The translations under genes were made by a program, and so were the position numbers. From a virus: a stretch of 58,306 bases of DNA. The stretch is taken from IMG/VR virus record IMGVR_UViG_3300005841_000038, positions 1 to 58,306 of that record. One strand, given 5' to 3'. Below are positions 1-7,091 of the stretch, piece after piece. Below the pieces are notes generated by a model that saw nothing but the letters and a program-made list of their open reading frames with translations, was not told the origin of the DNA and did not search any database. The first letter of the stretch is position 1; each line of letters starts with the position of its first letter.

Positions 1-248
1 GCCGAGGTCGAATACTGGGAGCTCGGGGCGGCGTGCGCGCCGGTCGTGGCCGACGCCGACAAGATCCAGGAAGTGCTGCTTATCGAAGCGTGTAGAGCGG
101 CTCTTGAGCGTAGTTGCGACCGTCTCGGCAGCGCGATCGACGGCGGCGAGCTGGGCCGCGCGATGGAGCTTGCGGTCCTCGACGCCCGGCTGGTTACTCA
201 TGTAGCCACCTGGTGGCGGCCAGCTCGATTCGATCTCGGCGCGTAGCG
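1..248. repeat. Terminal direct repeat, left copy
   Basis: Bases 1-248 recur at 58059-58306 with only two differences: C at 121 against T at 58179, and A at 136 against G at 58194. This is the overlap expected when a circular or circularly permuted genome is assembled as a linear contig, so the unique genome length is 58,058 bp. The two mismatches look like real population variants, because both are silent in the reverse-strand gene that crosses the junction. Confidence 0.9.
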
Positions 249-291
249 CGCCCAAGGCCTTAGCGAGCTCGGTCCATTCATGCTTGTTCAC
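1..291 (-). CDS. Junction-spanning small protein, N-terminal part
   Basis: Reverse-strand gene cut by the contig end. On the circular genome it runs from GTG at 291 through base 1 and on to the stop at 58047, giving 100 residues. The GTG is preceded by a good ribosome binding site, GGAGG five bases upstream (295-299 complement). It has no recognisable domain and is charged (many Arg, Asp and Glu). The two differences between the terminal copies fall at third codon positions (Thr ACG/ACA, Asp GAT/GAC), which supports this frame over the forward frame at 46-246, where both would change the residue. It is transcribed away from the helix-turn-helix gene at 341. Confidence 0.7.
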   Translation of the reverse strand, partial: MNKHEWTELAKALGALRAEIESSWPPPGGYMSNQPGVEDRKLHRAAQLAAVDRAAETVATTLKSRSTRFDKQHFLDLVGVGHDRRARRPELPVFDLG

Positions 292-340
292 GTCGTCCTC
301 CACTCTCACGATCTATCATGGACCCCTTGCCATATTGTGG

Positions 341-715
341 ATGGTTCGCGTAACGCCGCGTATCGATGCTGCTGAGGACTTGCGAAAGCGAACTAAGCCA
401 TCGTCCGACTTCGCGCAGCGACTTCGGTATTACCGTGAGACTGTAAGCCTTACACAGGAGGCGGTCGCCCACCGAGCAGGAGTCACCGCCAAGTACCTGT
501 CGCAGATCGAGAACCGACACTCGAGCCCGACGATCAACGTAGCGATTCGGATCGTCGAGAGAGGGCTCCGAATGCCGATGGCTACGTTCTTCGCGGGCGA
601 CGTCGACGAGACGGTGGGCGATGATCTGGCGCGCTTGGCGGCGCTGATGGCGTTACAGCCTCCGGCGGTTCGCCGTCGTGCCCTGAGGCTCCTGCGGGCG
701 CTTGTCGAGGATTGA
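341..715 (+). CDS. XRE-family helix-turn-helix regulator
   Basis: Protein of 124 residues from ATG 341, chosen because upstream codons overlap the 5' region of the divergent gene. Residues about 22-80 form a classic XRE DNA-binding domain (FAQRLRYYRETVSLTQEAVA, then a GVTAKYLSQIE recognition helix and an SSPTINVAIRIVE tail). It is likely a dimeric phage or prophage regulator. Its last 134 bases overlap, tail to tail, the 3' end of the convergent gene 582-1052, an unusually long convergent overlap that would also make antisense transcripts. It is one of three XRE-like genes within 1.1 kb. Which one is the true immunity repressor cannot be told from sequence alone. Confidence 0.8.
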   Translation: MVRVTPRIDAAEDLRKRTKPSSDFAQRLRYYRETVSLTQEAVAHRAGVTAKYLSQIENRHSSPTINVAIRIVERGLRMPMATFFAGDVDETVGDDLARLAALMALQPPAVRRRALRLLRALVED

Positions 716-1052
716 GCGCAGCGAATCGCTCGGTCATCTCGAGCACGAACCTGATCCGATCGGTGTCGAGCTTGCTGAGCTTATCGACGGCCTGCACGTA
801 CATCTCATCATCGTCGCCATCGCTGTCACCCGACATCACACGCTCCCACTTCGCGAACAGCGGCTTGCGGATCTGCTTCTGCGTGCCGCGTTCGACGTTC
901 GAGATCGTGCCTTGTGACGTGCCGATCTTGTCCGCGAGCTGCTCCTGATCGAGCCCGATATCGTTGCGGCGCTTGATCCAGCGCTCGCGTCGATCCGGCG
1001 TGATCGTGATCAGCTCGCCTCTTGGCTGCGCCTGTCGCGGGGTCTTAGCCAT
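582..1052 (-). CDS. XRE-family repressor candidate (CI-like position)
   Basis: Protein of 156 residues; ATG 1052 was chosen over the upstream start at 1073 because it begins just before the conserved region. An XRE domain (RNDIGLDQEQLADKIGTSQ, GTISNVERG) fills the N-terminal half. The C-terminal third is Pro/Ala-rich and ends in an Arg-rich tail. It is divergent from the XRE gene at 1129, and the operator palindrome at 1111-1125 lies between them. This is the layout of a CI/Cro switch, so this longer member is the better immunity-repressor candidate. No protease-like cleavage domain is visible, so RecA-stimulated self-cleavage is not supported. Confidence 0.75.
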   Translation of the reverse strand: MAKTPRQAQPRGELITITPDRRERWIKRRNDIGLDQEQLADKIGTSQGTISNVERGTQKQIRKPLFAKWERVMSGDSDGDDDEMYVQAVDKLSKLDTDRIRFVLEMTERFAALNPRQAPAGASGHDGEPPEAVTPSAPPSAPDHRPPSRRRRPRRT

Positions 1053-1092
1053 GACACACCGCGATAAGATCACGAATGCGAATTAGTCGGGC

Positions 1093-1121
1093 TTGACTGC
1101 TCAAATTAGACCGACTAATAG
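1093..1121 (+). promoter_or_regulatory. Sigma70-type promoter for the Cro-like gene
   Basis: TTGACT at 1093-1098, a 17-bp spacer, then TAATAG at 1116-1121. The predicted start of transcription is about 1128, so the GTG at 1129 would be the first codon of a leaderless mRNA. The -10 box lies inside the operator palindrome at 1111-1125, so repressor binding would block polymerase. Confidence 0.6.
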
Positions 1122-1125
1122 TCGG
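1111..1125. promoter_or_regulatory. Operator palindrome O1 (CCGACTA-A-TAGTCGG)
   Basis: Two 7-bp arms separated by one base. The half-site ATTAGTCG/CGACTAAT also occurs singly at 1082-1089 and again in the leftward early promoter at 57558-57572. A shared half-site at two divergent control regions is what a lambda-like repressor needs. Confidence 0.65.
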
Positions 1126-1128
1126 GAT

Positions 1129-1353
1129 GTGGAGCCCAGCCTTGCCGCGCGTCTTGTGTACTGGCGCAAGGCCCGCAAGCTGACGCAGGCCCAGCTCGCC
1201 AAACGGATCGACGTCACGCAATCGGCGCTCTCGCACTGGGAGAGCGAGGGCGACGACCACACGGATCCATCGCAAGCGAACCTCGAGAAACTTGTCGGGG
1301 CGCTCGATCTGACGATGGAGAAATTCTACGGACGCCTGCCGAAGGTGGCGTAA
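1129..1353 (+). CDS. Small Cro-like XRE regulator
   Basis: Protein of 74 residues. GTG 1129 is preferred to TTG 1093, because the upstream part contains the promoter and the operator. XRE fold: RLVYWRKARKLTQAQLAKRI, then DVTQSALSHWE, then ANLEKLVGALDL. It is small, has no extra domain, and lies immediately downstream of an operator, like Cro. There is no ribosome binding site before GTG, consistent with the leaderless transcript predicted from the promoter. It is followed after 8 bases by a convergent membrane-protein gene. Confidence 0.75.
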   Translation: MEPSLAARLVYWRKARKLTQAQLAKRIDVTQSALSHWESEGDDHTDPSQANLEKLVGALDLTMEKFYGRLPKVA

Positions 1354-1361
1354 TTGTGGTG

Positions 1362-1604
1362 TCAACGCTCCGCCTTCAAGCGTTCGATCGCGGTGAGCGC
1401 TGCGCCACCCGCGAGCCCCACAGCGCCGAGCACGAACGCAGGCAGCGCCAAGTAGATCGACGCCATCGTGTCAGCGGCTCGCAGTACGGCATCGCCTTCG
1501 ATGTTCCCGCGCTTGGTCATCACGATGATCACGACGCCGAACACGAAGCCGAACAGCGCGAGCATGTAGAGCACGAACTCGACCACCTGCAGGACGATCC
1601 TCAT
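1362..1604 (-). CDS. Small two-TM membrane protein
   Basis: Protein of 80 residues with two hydrophobic segments, about residues 5-28 (VVEFVLYMLALFGFVFGVVI) and 47-68 (ASIYLALPAFVLGAVGLAGG), joined by a short charged loop. It sits between the lysogeny regulators and the rightward early operon, on the lysogeny-side strand, so it may be expressed in the lysogen. Small membrane proteins in this position often mediate superinfection exclusion, but that role here is inference. Confidence 0.65.
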   Translation of the reverse strand: MRIVLQVVEFVLYMLALFGFVFGVVIIVMTKRGNIEGDAVLRAADTMASIYLALPAFVLGAVGLAGGAALTAIERLKAER

Positions 1605-1839
1605 CGCGCCATCTTACGCCAGAGCGGTGCAGCAAAATGTTGCGGTATTTACGCAACACAGCGGACCGCATGGCTGATTTTCGGAATTAGCTGCGCTTAT
1701 CCGACGAGTTACAGCGCCGTCGACAAGTCGTCCGCGAGCACGGGGCCGCCCGACGACTAGAGATCGCTCGTGTCCACGGAGGGAGTGGACGTGTCGAGTT
1801 TCTTTCGCGTTTCCGACGACGACAAGACAGCAGGGTGCC
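1605..1839. promoter_or_regulatory. Intergenic control region between divergent genes
   Basis: This 235-bp gap separates the leftward membrane-protein gene from the rightward early operon. It holds a perfect palindrome at 1638-1658 (arms TGTTGCG and CGCAACA around 7 bases) and a GTCCAC/GTGGAC inverted repeat at 1772-1790. I do not see a convincing sigma70 promoter, but the start of the rightward operon must be transcribed from here. Confidence 0.45.
1638..1658. promoter_or_regulatory. Palindromic operator candidate TGTTGCG-N7-CGCAACA
   Basis: Perfect 7-bp arms around GTATTTA, in the gap between divergent genes. It has no T-run, so it is not a terminator. Its sequence is unrelated to the ATTAGTCG operators, so a different regulator, for example the gene at 341, may use it. 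Confidence 0.5.
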
Positions 1840-2205
1840 ATGGCCGACGTTCACGAAAAGCGATCTCCTACACAAGCTCCGACTAACGCACCCGCGCGAT
1901 CTGTTCGCCGTGATGCGTTCGCTCGCCAGCTCTGCGCGCGCATCTGCGACGAGCGATTGAGTGTTGATAGCCTCGAGCTGCTCGACGCTGTGCTCGCGCA
2001 ACTCGAACGCGGCGATCGCACATCACTCCTCGACCAGTTCGAGAACGATCGGTTCAACGTCGACGAGGACGACGGCACTCTGTATCGCCACGGCTTCAAC
2101 GCGGCGATGCGTCACGCGACCGCGCTCGTACGCATCGACATCGGCCTGACCGAGCTGCGTCGCTCGGCTGCGTTCGCTTGCGAGACGGAAGGCTCCGCGC
2201 TGTGA
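1840..2205 (+). CDS. Hypothetical protein, first gene of the rightward early operon
   Basis: Protein of 121 residues from ATG 1840. No domain is recognised. It is predicted to be mostly helical and acidic in the middle ([40 protein letters not shown]). It is followed by a GTGA overlap with the sigma-like gene, so it is co-transcribed with it. Confidence 0.6.
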   Translation: MADVHEKRSPTQAPTNAPARSVRRDAFARQLCARICDERLSVDSLELLDAVLAQLERGDRTSLLDQFENDRFNVDEDDGTLYRHGFNAAMRHATALVRIDIGLTELRRSAAFACETEGSAL

Positions 2206-2624
2206 GCAATCGTCGTCGCGCAAACCTTGGCCCGCGTGCACGCGTGATCAAGGTTAATCGGATCTCGCGCGACGAGCTGCGCTTTGGCGCGCTGATGTAT
2301 CCGCCGGTCGATCTACCGCGTCCGCGAACGCGCGCCGAATGCCAGGCGGACGGCGACAACGCCGAACGGCCATGCCCATGGGTCGCCTGCAAGCATCACC
2401 TGTACCTCGACGTCAATCCCGATACCGGCAGCATCAAGCTCAACTTCCCCAACCTCGAGCCTTGGGAGCTCACGCATAGCTGCACGCTCGACATCGCCGA
2501 GCTCGGCGGCCATTCACTCGAGGAGGTCGGCGTGCACATGAACCTGACGCGCGAACGCGTGCGCCAGGTCGAAGTGCGAGGCCTGCTCTCGCTGGCTGCC
2601 ATGCAGCTCGAGGCACTCACGTGA
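2202..2624 (+). CDS. Sigma70 region-4-like DNA-binding protein with Cys/His motif
   Basis: Protein of 140 residues from GTG 2202 (GTGA overlap with the previous stop). The middle carries a C-P-W-x-x-C-x-x-H-L motif ([16 protein letters not shown]), followed by an invariant-looking [10 protein letters not shown] stretch. It ends with a helix-turn-helix that reads like sigma70 region 4 ([21 protein letters not shown]). Region 4 contacts the -35 box. There is no region 2, so it cannot be a complete sigma factor; it is more likely a promoter-targeting accessory regulator. A second member of the same family is encoded at 10504 just before the packaging genes. The pair are candidates for early-to-late switching. 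Confidence 0.75.
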   Translation: MSNRRRANLGPRARVIKVNRISRDELRFGALMYPPVDLPRPRTRAECQADGDNAERPCPWVACKHHLYLDVNPDTGSIKLNFPNLEPWELTHSCTLDIAELGGHSLEEVGVHMNLTRERVRQVEVRGLLSLAAMQLEALT

Positions 2625-2917
2625 GCCGCAGGGGCGCGACCAAGAAACGCGTGGTCACCAGACCTGCGCGAGCACATCGCGCGCACGTGCTCTCGATCGT
2701 CGACGATGAGGTGCGCGTCCGGCTCGACGGTGGCGACGCGGGCATCGATGCGCTCGGCGCTGACTTCGGCGTGCGCCTATTCGTGTCCGGTCCGTACTGG
2801 AAAACCGCAGCGACCGTGATCGAGGTGGGCGACGGCGAGCTCGTGCTCGATCTGCCCGGCATCGATCTCGACACACAGCTCGTTGACTTACGGCCGATGG
2901 CGAAGGTGGGTCTGTGA
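2621..2917 (+). CDS. Hypothetical protein, basic N-terminus
   Basis: Protein of 98 residues from GTG 2621. Its first 20 residues are Arg/Lys-rich; the rest looks like a small beta-rich domain ([18 protein letters not shown] ... [17 protein letters not shown]). It overlaps both neighbours by four bases in the early operon. Function unknown. Confidence 0.6.
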   Translation: MSRRGATKKRVVTRPARAHRAHVLSIVDDEVRVRLDGGDAGIDALGADFGVRLFVSGPYWKTAATVIEVGDGELVLDLPGIDLDTQLVDLRPMAKVGL

Positions 2918-3216
2918 TCGCCGCACATCCCGCCAAGGAAGATCTCGACGTCTGCGGCGATTGCGGAGCGCGCGCCGAGCATGGCTCGATCATGATCCCG
3001 CTGCGCAAGCCTGGCGGATGGTGGGCGGTGTGCTCGGTGTGCTGGCGGCGGTCCGCACGCGAAGCCGAGCAGGCTCGCGTGGAGCGAACCGCGAGGCTTG
3101 CTGCGCTCGAGGGTAAGACCCGCAAGACGCACCGCAAGCCCAAGGTCGGCAGCCACCAAGACGAGCTGCCCGAATACATCGATGAAATCCTCTCGTGGAA
3201 CGAGGGCGCCGCGTGA
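2914..3216 (+). CDS. Zinc-ribbon-like small protein
   Basis: Protein of 100 residues from GTG 2914. Two Cys pairs, C-G-D-C (about residues 14-17) and C-S-V-C (about residues 40-43), make a four-Cys zinc site. It is followed by a basic linker (KTRKTHRKPK) and an acidic C-terminus. It lies between two other small early genes just ahead of the primase, so a nucleic-acid-linked role is plausible but not shown. Confidence 0.6.
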   Translation: MIAAHPAKEDLDVCGDCGARAEHGSIMIPLRKPGGWWAVCSVCWRRSAREAEQARVERTARLAALEGKTRKTHRKPKVGSHQDELPEYIDEILSWNEGAA

Positions 3217-3440
3217 GCTCGCCGCGCTTCAAACTGTGGTGCGCCGATCCGCACGACTTCGGGCCCGGCAAAATCCACGTGGTGCTCGTCGGCGAGGAGG
3301 AGCGGCTGTTCTGCGGCCGGCTCGTGGCTGACGTGCCCGGGCACTGGCGCGAGGTGTCGCCGAGCTGCAAGGCGACTTGCAAGATCTGCATTCGCGTCGG
3401 GCGGCGGCGATTCCCTCACCTGGTCAGGAGCGCCGCATGA
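3213..3440 (+). CDS. Cys-containing hypothetical protein
   Basis: Protein of 75 residues from GTG 3213, which forms a GTGA with the previous stop. Cysteines are at WCADP and FCGR and in CKATCKIC near the C-terminus, suggesting metal binding. It ends in an ATGA overlap with the primase, so the two are translationally coupled. No family is recognised. Confidence 0.55.
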   Translation: MSSPRFKLWCADPHDFGPGKIHVVLVGEEERLFCGRLVADVPGHWREVSPSCKATCKICIRVGRRRFPHLVRSAA

Positions 3441-4453
3441 TCTCCGCCGATGATGTTCGCGCCGCGCTCACCGTGCGCTCGGTCCTGGAGTTCTACGCGT
3501 GGAAGGTCAAGCGTTCGGGCTCCGAGCTCGAGAGCTGCGCATGCCCGGAACGTTCCGATCATTCGCGGCGCGCGTTCGTGATCAACGCAGCGAGCGGACG
3601 TTGGCAATGTTTCCCATGCGCGACCAGCGGCGATTTGTTCGACTTCATTGCGGGCGTCGAACACCTGACGATGCCGCGCGACTTCGACGCGGTCGTGACC
3701 AAGGGCGCCGAGATCGCAGGCGTGGGGCCGTCGACGCTCTCCGATGCCGAACGCCACGCGCGACGCGAACGCTGGACCAAGCAGCGACGTGAAGCCGAGG
3801 AGCTCGAGAAGGCCGAGCGAGCTGCACTCGAGGAGGCGGCGGTCCCGCTCGCGACCTCGCACTGGGATCACTTGCTCCGCGATCACCGGCGTGGCCTGTC
3901 GTATCTACGTGAGCGCGCCGTCGACGACGTGATCTCGGTGGTGAGCGATGCAGTGCGCTTCGATCCCGTGCACGCTGGATCGCCCGCGGTCGCGCTGTTC
4001 ACCTCGAGCGGCGCGATTCGTAACGTGGTCACGCGCCGGTTGCCCGAGCTCGGCGATCCCAAGACGCCAGGGCTTCGCCGCTGTCCGACGCTGGGGACGT
4101 TCATCAATGCGGTGTGCCAGATCGAACACGATCGCGACGTCGTGCTCACCGAAGGCGTAATGGATTCGATCACCGCCCGGCTCGCGTGGCGCTACGGCAT
4201 CGTGCTCGGCGCGCACGGCGCCGGGAATCTGCCCGACATCGCACGCGTGGCGGTGCCCGCGATCGTTCGCGTCAACACGCGACTGATCGTCGTGCCGCAC
4301 AACGATCGCCGCGGCTACGAGGAAGCAAACGAGGTCGTGAAGCTCGCGCTCGACGGTGGTCTGTCGTTTCGACGCGGAACCCTGGAGGTCGTGCGGCTGC
4401 CCGACAAAGACCTCAACGACGCATGGAGACGCGGATGGAGACCGGCCGCATGA
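3437..4453 (+). CDS. DnaG-like primase (CHC2 zinc finger + Toprim)
   Basis: Protein of 338 residues from ATG 3437, coupled to the gene before by ATGA. The N-terminus has a CHC2-type zinc site (C36, H42, C58, C61; GRWQCFPCATSGDLFDFI), the signature of DnaG primases. A Toprim-like segment follows at about residues 230-300 (DVVLTEGVMDSITARLA with the catalytic Glu, then LIVVPHNDRRGYEEANEVV, where the usual DxD reads as HND). It is shorter than bacterial DnaG (about 600 residues) and lacks the helicase-binding domain. It should make RNA primers for the adjoining DnaB-like helicase. The altered DxD is worth testing. Confidence 0.85.
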   Translation: MISADDVRAALTVRSVLEFYAWKVKRSGSELESCACPERSDHSRRAFVINAASGRWQCFPCATSGDLFDFIAGVEHLTMPRDFDAVVTKGAEIAGVGPSTLSDAERHARRERWTKQRREAEELEKAERAALEEAAVPLATSHWDHLLRDHRRGLSYLRERAVDDVISVVSDAVRFDPVHAGSPAVALFTSSGAIRNVVTRRLPELGDPKTPGLRRCPTLGTFINAVCQIEHDRDVVLTEGVMDSITARLAWRYGIVLGAHGAGNLPDIARVAVPAIVRVNTRLIVVPHNDRRGYEEANEVVKLALDGGLSFRRGTLEVVRLPDKDLNDAWRRGWRPAA

Positions 4454-5688
4454 TGGTGGACGATACCAACGATTACTCGGCCGATCGGCTCATTCGGGAG
4501 GGACTCGCGTACGAGGACGAGCTCGAGAAGCGGCGCGCCGAAGCAGCGCAAGTGCCTTGGGTCAAGCTGTCGTCGCTCGGGCCCATCATCCGCGCGCGTG
4601 CCACGGATCCATGGATCACGCTGTCACTTGGCGACGATCATCTCGTGCGCGCCCGCGTCGGCGCCACGATCGTGATCATGGGCGGCTCCGGCAGCGGCAA
4701 GACGTCGCTCAAGACGTGCCTACTCCTCGATCATGCCCGCAACGTCGGTCCTGCGATTGATCTGTCGCTTGAGCTCCCTGCAGACGAAGCCGGCGCACGC
4801 GTCGTGAGCATCCGCCTCGATGTCAGCTGGGAGGATGCGCTCTGCGCCCGCGTGCTGTCATCCGAGATGGATCGCGTGCTCAACGAGCCGCGCTATTTCG
4901 TACTCGATCGCAGGCGCGCTACGATCAAGAACCTCGAGAAGTGCATCGACGCTGCACGCGCGGAGTTCCCTGGCGAGCCGATCCTTGTTGCGATCGACTA
5001 TGCGCAGCTGCTCGACAGCGACAAGCGCGAGGAGCGACTGCGTGTTGCCGATGCGTTCTCACAGATCGACGAATGTGCCCGTGAGAAGCGTTTCGTAGCG
5101 CTCGCGCTGTCGCAGATGTCTCGCGCAAATCAGAAGCGAGCACGTGACGGAGAAGCGATCGGCGCGGAGTCATCGGACCTCGGCGCGGAGAGCGCAGCGA
5201 TTGAGCGGTTCGCCACGGTGACGATGGCGATCGGCAAGTCAACGCTTCGCGATGATGGCTCCGAGGCCGTCGAGCTCTCGGTGGGCAAAGCGCGCATGAG
5301 CAAGGGCGACAAGGTGTTTCCGATGAGCTACTGGGGCAAGAGCGGGCTTTGGCGTGTGGCCGGTGATGCGCAGAGGGCCGATGAGGTTCGCGAGAAGCGC
5401 AGCACCGCCAAGGTCGAGAAGCGTGAGCAGGCGCTCGAGAACCAAATCGTTGGTGCGCTGACCAAGAGCGAAATTCCGCAGTCGCGCAATCAGCTGATCG
5501 AGCTCACCGGTGGCCGTCGCAACGACGTGCTCAAGGCGATCACCAAGCTGCTCGGCGTTGGCAACGTGGTCGAGATTGCTCGTAAGGCACCTCACTCCAA
5601 GGCGTGGCTGGTGTGGACGCTTGACCGAGCGCGTCAGGCGGGCGCGCCGCTCGTGCGCGATGCCCTAGAAGGAGGGCTATTCGAATGA
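4450..5688 (+). CDS. DnaB-like replicative helicase ATPase
   Basis: Protein of 412 residues from ATG 4450 (ATGA overlap with the primase). It is a RecA-fold ATPase with Walker A GGSGSGKTS near residue 80, a SLELPADEAGAR segment like the DnaB motif after Walker A, and Walker B ILVAIDYAQLL near residue 180. Residues about 335-390 look like a winged helix (ALTKSEIPQSRNQLIELTGG). It lacks the DnaB N-terminal domain and is near the size of the DnaB C-terminal domain alone. Pairing with the primase gene makes it the phage replicative helicase. A RepA/AAA_25-type ATPase is the alternative. Confidence 0.8.
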   Translation: MMVDDTNDYSADRLIREGLAYEDELEKRRAEAAQVPWVKLSSLGPIIRARATDPWITLSLGDDHLVRARVGATIVIMGGSGSGKTSLKTCLLLDHARNVGPAIDLSLELPADEAGARVVSIRLDVSWEDALCARVLSSEMDRVLNEPRYFVLDRRRATIKNLEKCIDAARAEFPGEPILVAIDYAQLLDSDKREERLRVADAFSQIDECAREKRFVALALSQMSRANQKRARDGEAIGAESSDLGAESAAIERFATVTMAIGKSTLRDDGSEAVELSVGKARMSKGDKVFPMSYWGKSGLWRVAGDAQRADEVREKRSTAKVEKREQALENQIVGALTKSEIPQSRNQLIELTGGRRNDVLKAITKLLGVGNVVEIARKAPHSKAWLVWTLDRARQAGAPLVRDALEGGLFE

Positions 5689-7091
5689 AGAGTGAGAGAG
5701 CTTCAAGTGCACTTGGTTCCGTCATGGTACCGAGTAGTTCCCGGGTACCGGTCCCAGACGACTTGGTACCTGGTTCCCGTCACCCTACGGGTGACACGGG
5801 AACTGGGAACCAGGAACCAGTCGGCATTTCTGGGCCGGTTGGCCGGAACCGGGAACCAGGAACCAAGACGACCTCGGGCTCAGAGCAGGTGGGTTTGAGG
5901 ACACCCACCCCCATCGTGAAGTGGGCCGGAGGCAAGGCCAAGCTCATCCCCGAGCTGGTCAAGCGGTTGCCGAGCTCGTACGGCCGCTACTACGAGCCGT
6001 TTGCCGGTGGCGCGGCGCTGTTCTTCGCCCTGGCCGCCAAACGCGCGCACAGCGCAAACGGCGAAGCCTCACGCCGAGCTGGATCGCCAGTCCCGGTCGC
6101 CGCAGCGTTCGGCTTTGAACCCAAGGAGCTCCGAGTGGCTGGCGCGCCGTGGGCCGTGCTCGGTGACGCGAACGCTGATTTGATGGCCATGTATCAAGCG
6201 GTCCGCGACGATGCCGAGGCGGTCATCAAGGCGCTCGAGTTCCATGCCGCGCAGCACGGGGAAGCGCATTACTACGGCGTTCGCGATGCGTGGAACGCAC
6301 GCGAGCTCGTGGCGCGGCCGCTCCATGCCGCGGCGTTTCTGTACCTGAACAAGACCTGCTTTAACGGCCTTTGGCGCGTGAACAAAAGCGGCGCGTTCAA
6401 CGTGCCGATGGGCTCGTACAAGAACCCGACGATCTGCAACGCCGCCGCACTTCGCGCCGCGAGCTGGGCGCTGGGCGGTGCCGAGCTCGTCAGCGGCGAT
6501 TACCTGCAGGTGATCGCGGATGCCGAAGCCGGTGACCTCGTGTATTTCGATCCGCCCTACGACGCTTCATTCGCGAGCTACACGCTCGACGCGTTCGAGG
6601 CGGACGACCAACGAGCTCTCGCCGAGGTGGCTCGCGAGCTCGGTCGGCGCGGCTGCCACGTCGTGCTCTCGAACCGTGACACGCCGTTCGTGCGCTCGCT
6701 CTATCAGGGCTTCGTGATCGAGCGCGTGAAGAACCCGCACATGATCAATTCCGACGGCACCGGGCGCAGCGACGTCGACGAAGTGATCATCACCCACCCA
6801 CCGCATCTATCAGGGCGCGCGACATCCGGTCGACGCGCTCGCAAGCAAGCGACAAGGAGCAAGAGGATGAACGACGACGATAAGACGCCGGTCGAGCCGC
6901 CGGCAGAACACATCATGCAGTTCTTCGCGTACGCGCATCTGCCGCAGGCGATGCAGGACGTCTCGCGCCCGTTCTGCGAGCTGGCGCAGCGCGTGCTCGC
7001 GACGACTGCGCGCAACCCCGAACGGACCGTCGCGCTGCGCAAGCTGCTCGAGGCCAAGGACGCTGCGGTGCGCGCAGCGATCGCGAAGTGA
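5685..7091 (+). CDS. Dam-type adenine methylase with Acb2/Tad1-like C-terminal hairpin
   Basis: Protein of 468 residues from ATG 5685, which has AAGGAGG upstream and an ATGA overlap. Residues 75-380 are a D12-class N6-adenine methyltransferase: TPIVKWAGGK, YYEPFAGGAALF (SAM site) and DLVYFDPPY (catalytic DPPY). Residues 1-70 are low-complexity and encoded by repeated DNA, so GTG 5889 is an alternative start close to the methylase core. Residues 395-468 resemble the Acb2/Tad1 helical-hairpin family, which sequesters cyclic-nucleotide defence signals (FFAYAHLP ... CELAQRVL ... PERTVALRKL ... AAIA). That part has its own start and ribosome binding site at 6867. The product may thus both protect DNA from restriction and counter CBASS or Thoeris. 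Confidence 0.8.
   Translation: MKSERASSALGSVMVPSSSRVPVPDDLVPGSRHPTGDTGTGNQEPVGISGPVGRNREPGTKTTSGSEQVGLRTPTPIVKWAGGKAKLIPELVKRLPSSYGRYYEPFAGGAALFFALAAKRAHSANGEASRRAGSPVPVAAAFGFEPKELRVAGAPWAVLGDANADLMAMYQAVRDDAEAVIKALEFHAAQHGEAHYYGVRDAWNARELVARPLHAAAFLYLNKTCFNGLWRVNKSGAFNVPMGSYKNPTICNAAALRAASWALGGAELVSGDYLQVIADAEAGDLVYFDPPYDASFASYTLDAFEADDQRALAEVARELGRRGCHVVLSNRDTPFVRSLYQGFVIERVKNPHMINSDGTGRSDVDEVIITHPPHLSGRATSGRRARKQATRSKRMNDDDKTPVEPPAEHIMQFFAYAHLPQAMQDVSRPFCELAQRVLATTARNPERTVALRKLLEAKDAAVRAAIAK
5765..5865. repeat. Nested inverted and direct repeats (GGGAACCAGGAACCA family)
   Basis: GGGAACCAGGAACCA occurs directly repeated at 5805-5819 and 5851-5865. Its complement CCTGGTTCCC lies upstream at 5769-5778. 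Between them GTCACCC-TAC-GGGTGAC forms a tight hairpin (5779-5795), flanked by TTCCCGT/ACGGGAA. In frame it encodes low-complexity NQEPVG/NREPGTK peptides at the methylase N-terminus. It looks like a REP-like or iteron-like insertion just downstream of the helicase; origin function is only a possibility. Confidence 0.6.
6867..7091 (+). CDS. Nested in-frame Acb2/Tad1-like anti-defence protein
   Basis: ATG 6867 lies in the methylase frame with AAGGAG at 6854-6859, seven bases upstream, an ideal ribosome binding site. It would give a free 74-residue protein: an acidic lead (MNDDDKTPVEPP) then a helical hairpin, HIMQFFAYAHLPQAMQDVSR, an LA segment, then NPERTVALRKLLEAKDAAV. This spacing matches the small Acb2/Tad1-type phage proteins that sponge cyclic oligonucleotides made by CBASS and related systems. 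Family assignment is from memory of the pattern, not a search. Confidence 0.6.
   Translation: MNDDDKTPVEPPAEHIMQFFAYAHLPQAMQDVSRPFCELAQRVLATTARNPERTVALRKLLEAKDAAVRAAIAK

Noticed and set aside
46-246. Forward ORF at the left end, repeated at 58104-58304
   Set aside because: The two terminal copies differ at two sites that change residues in this frame but are silent in the overlapping reverse frame, which also has a strong ribosome binding site.
5774-5802. Hairpin considered as a transcription terminator
   Set aside because: No T-run follows and the flanking frame remains open; it belongs to the nested repeat family.
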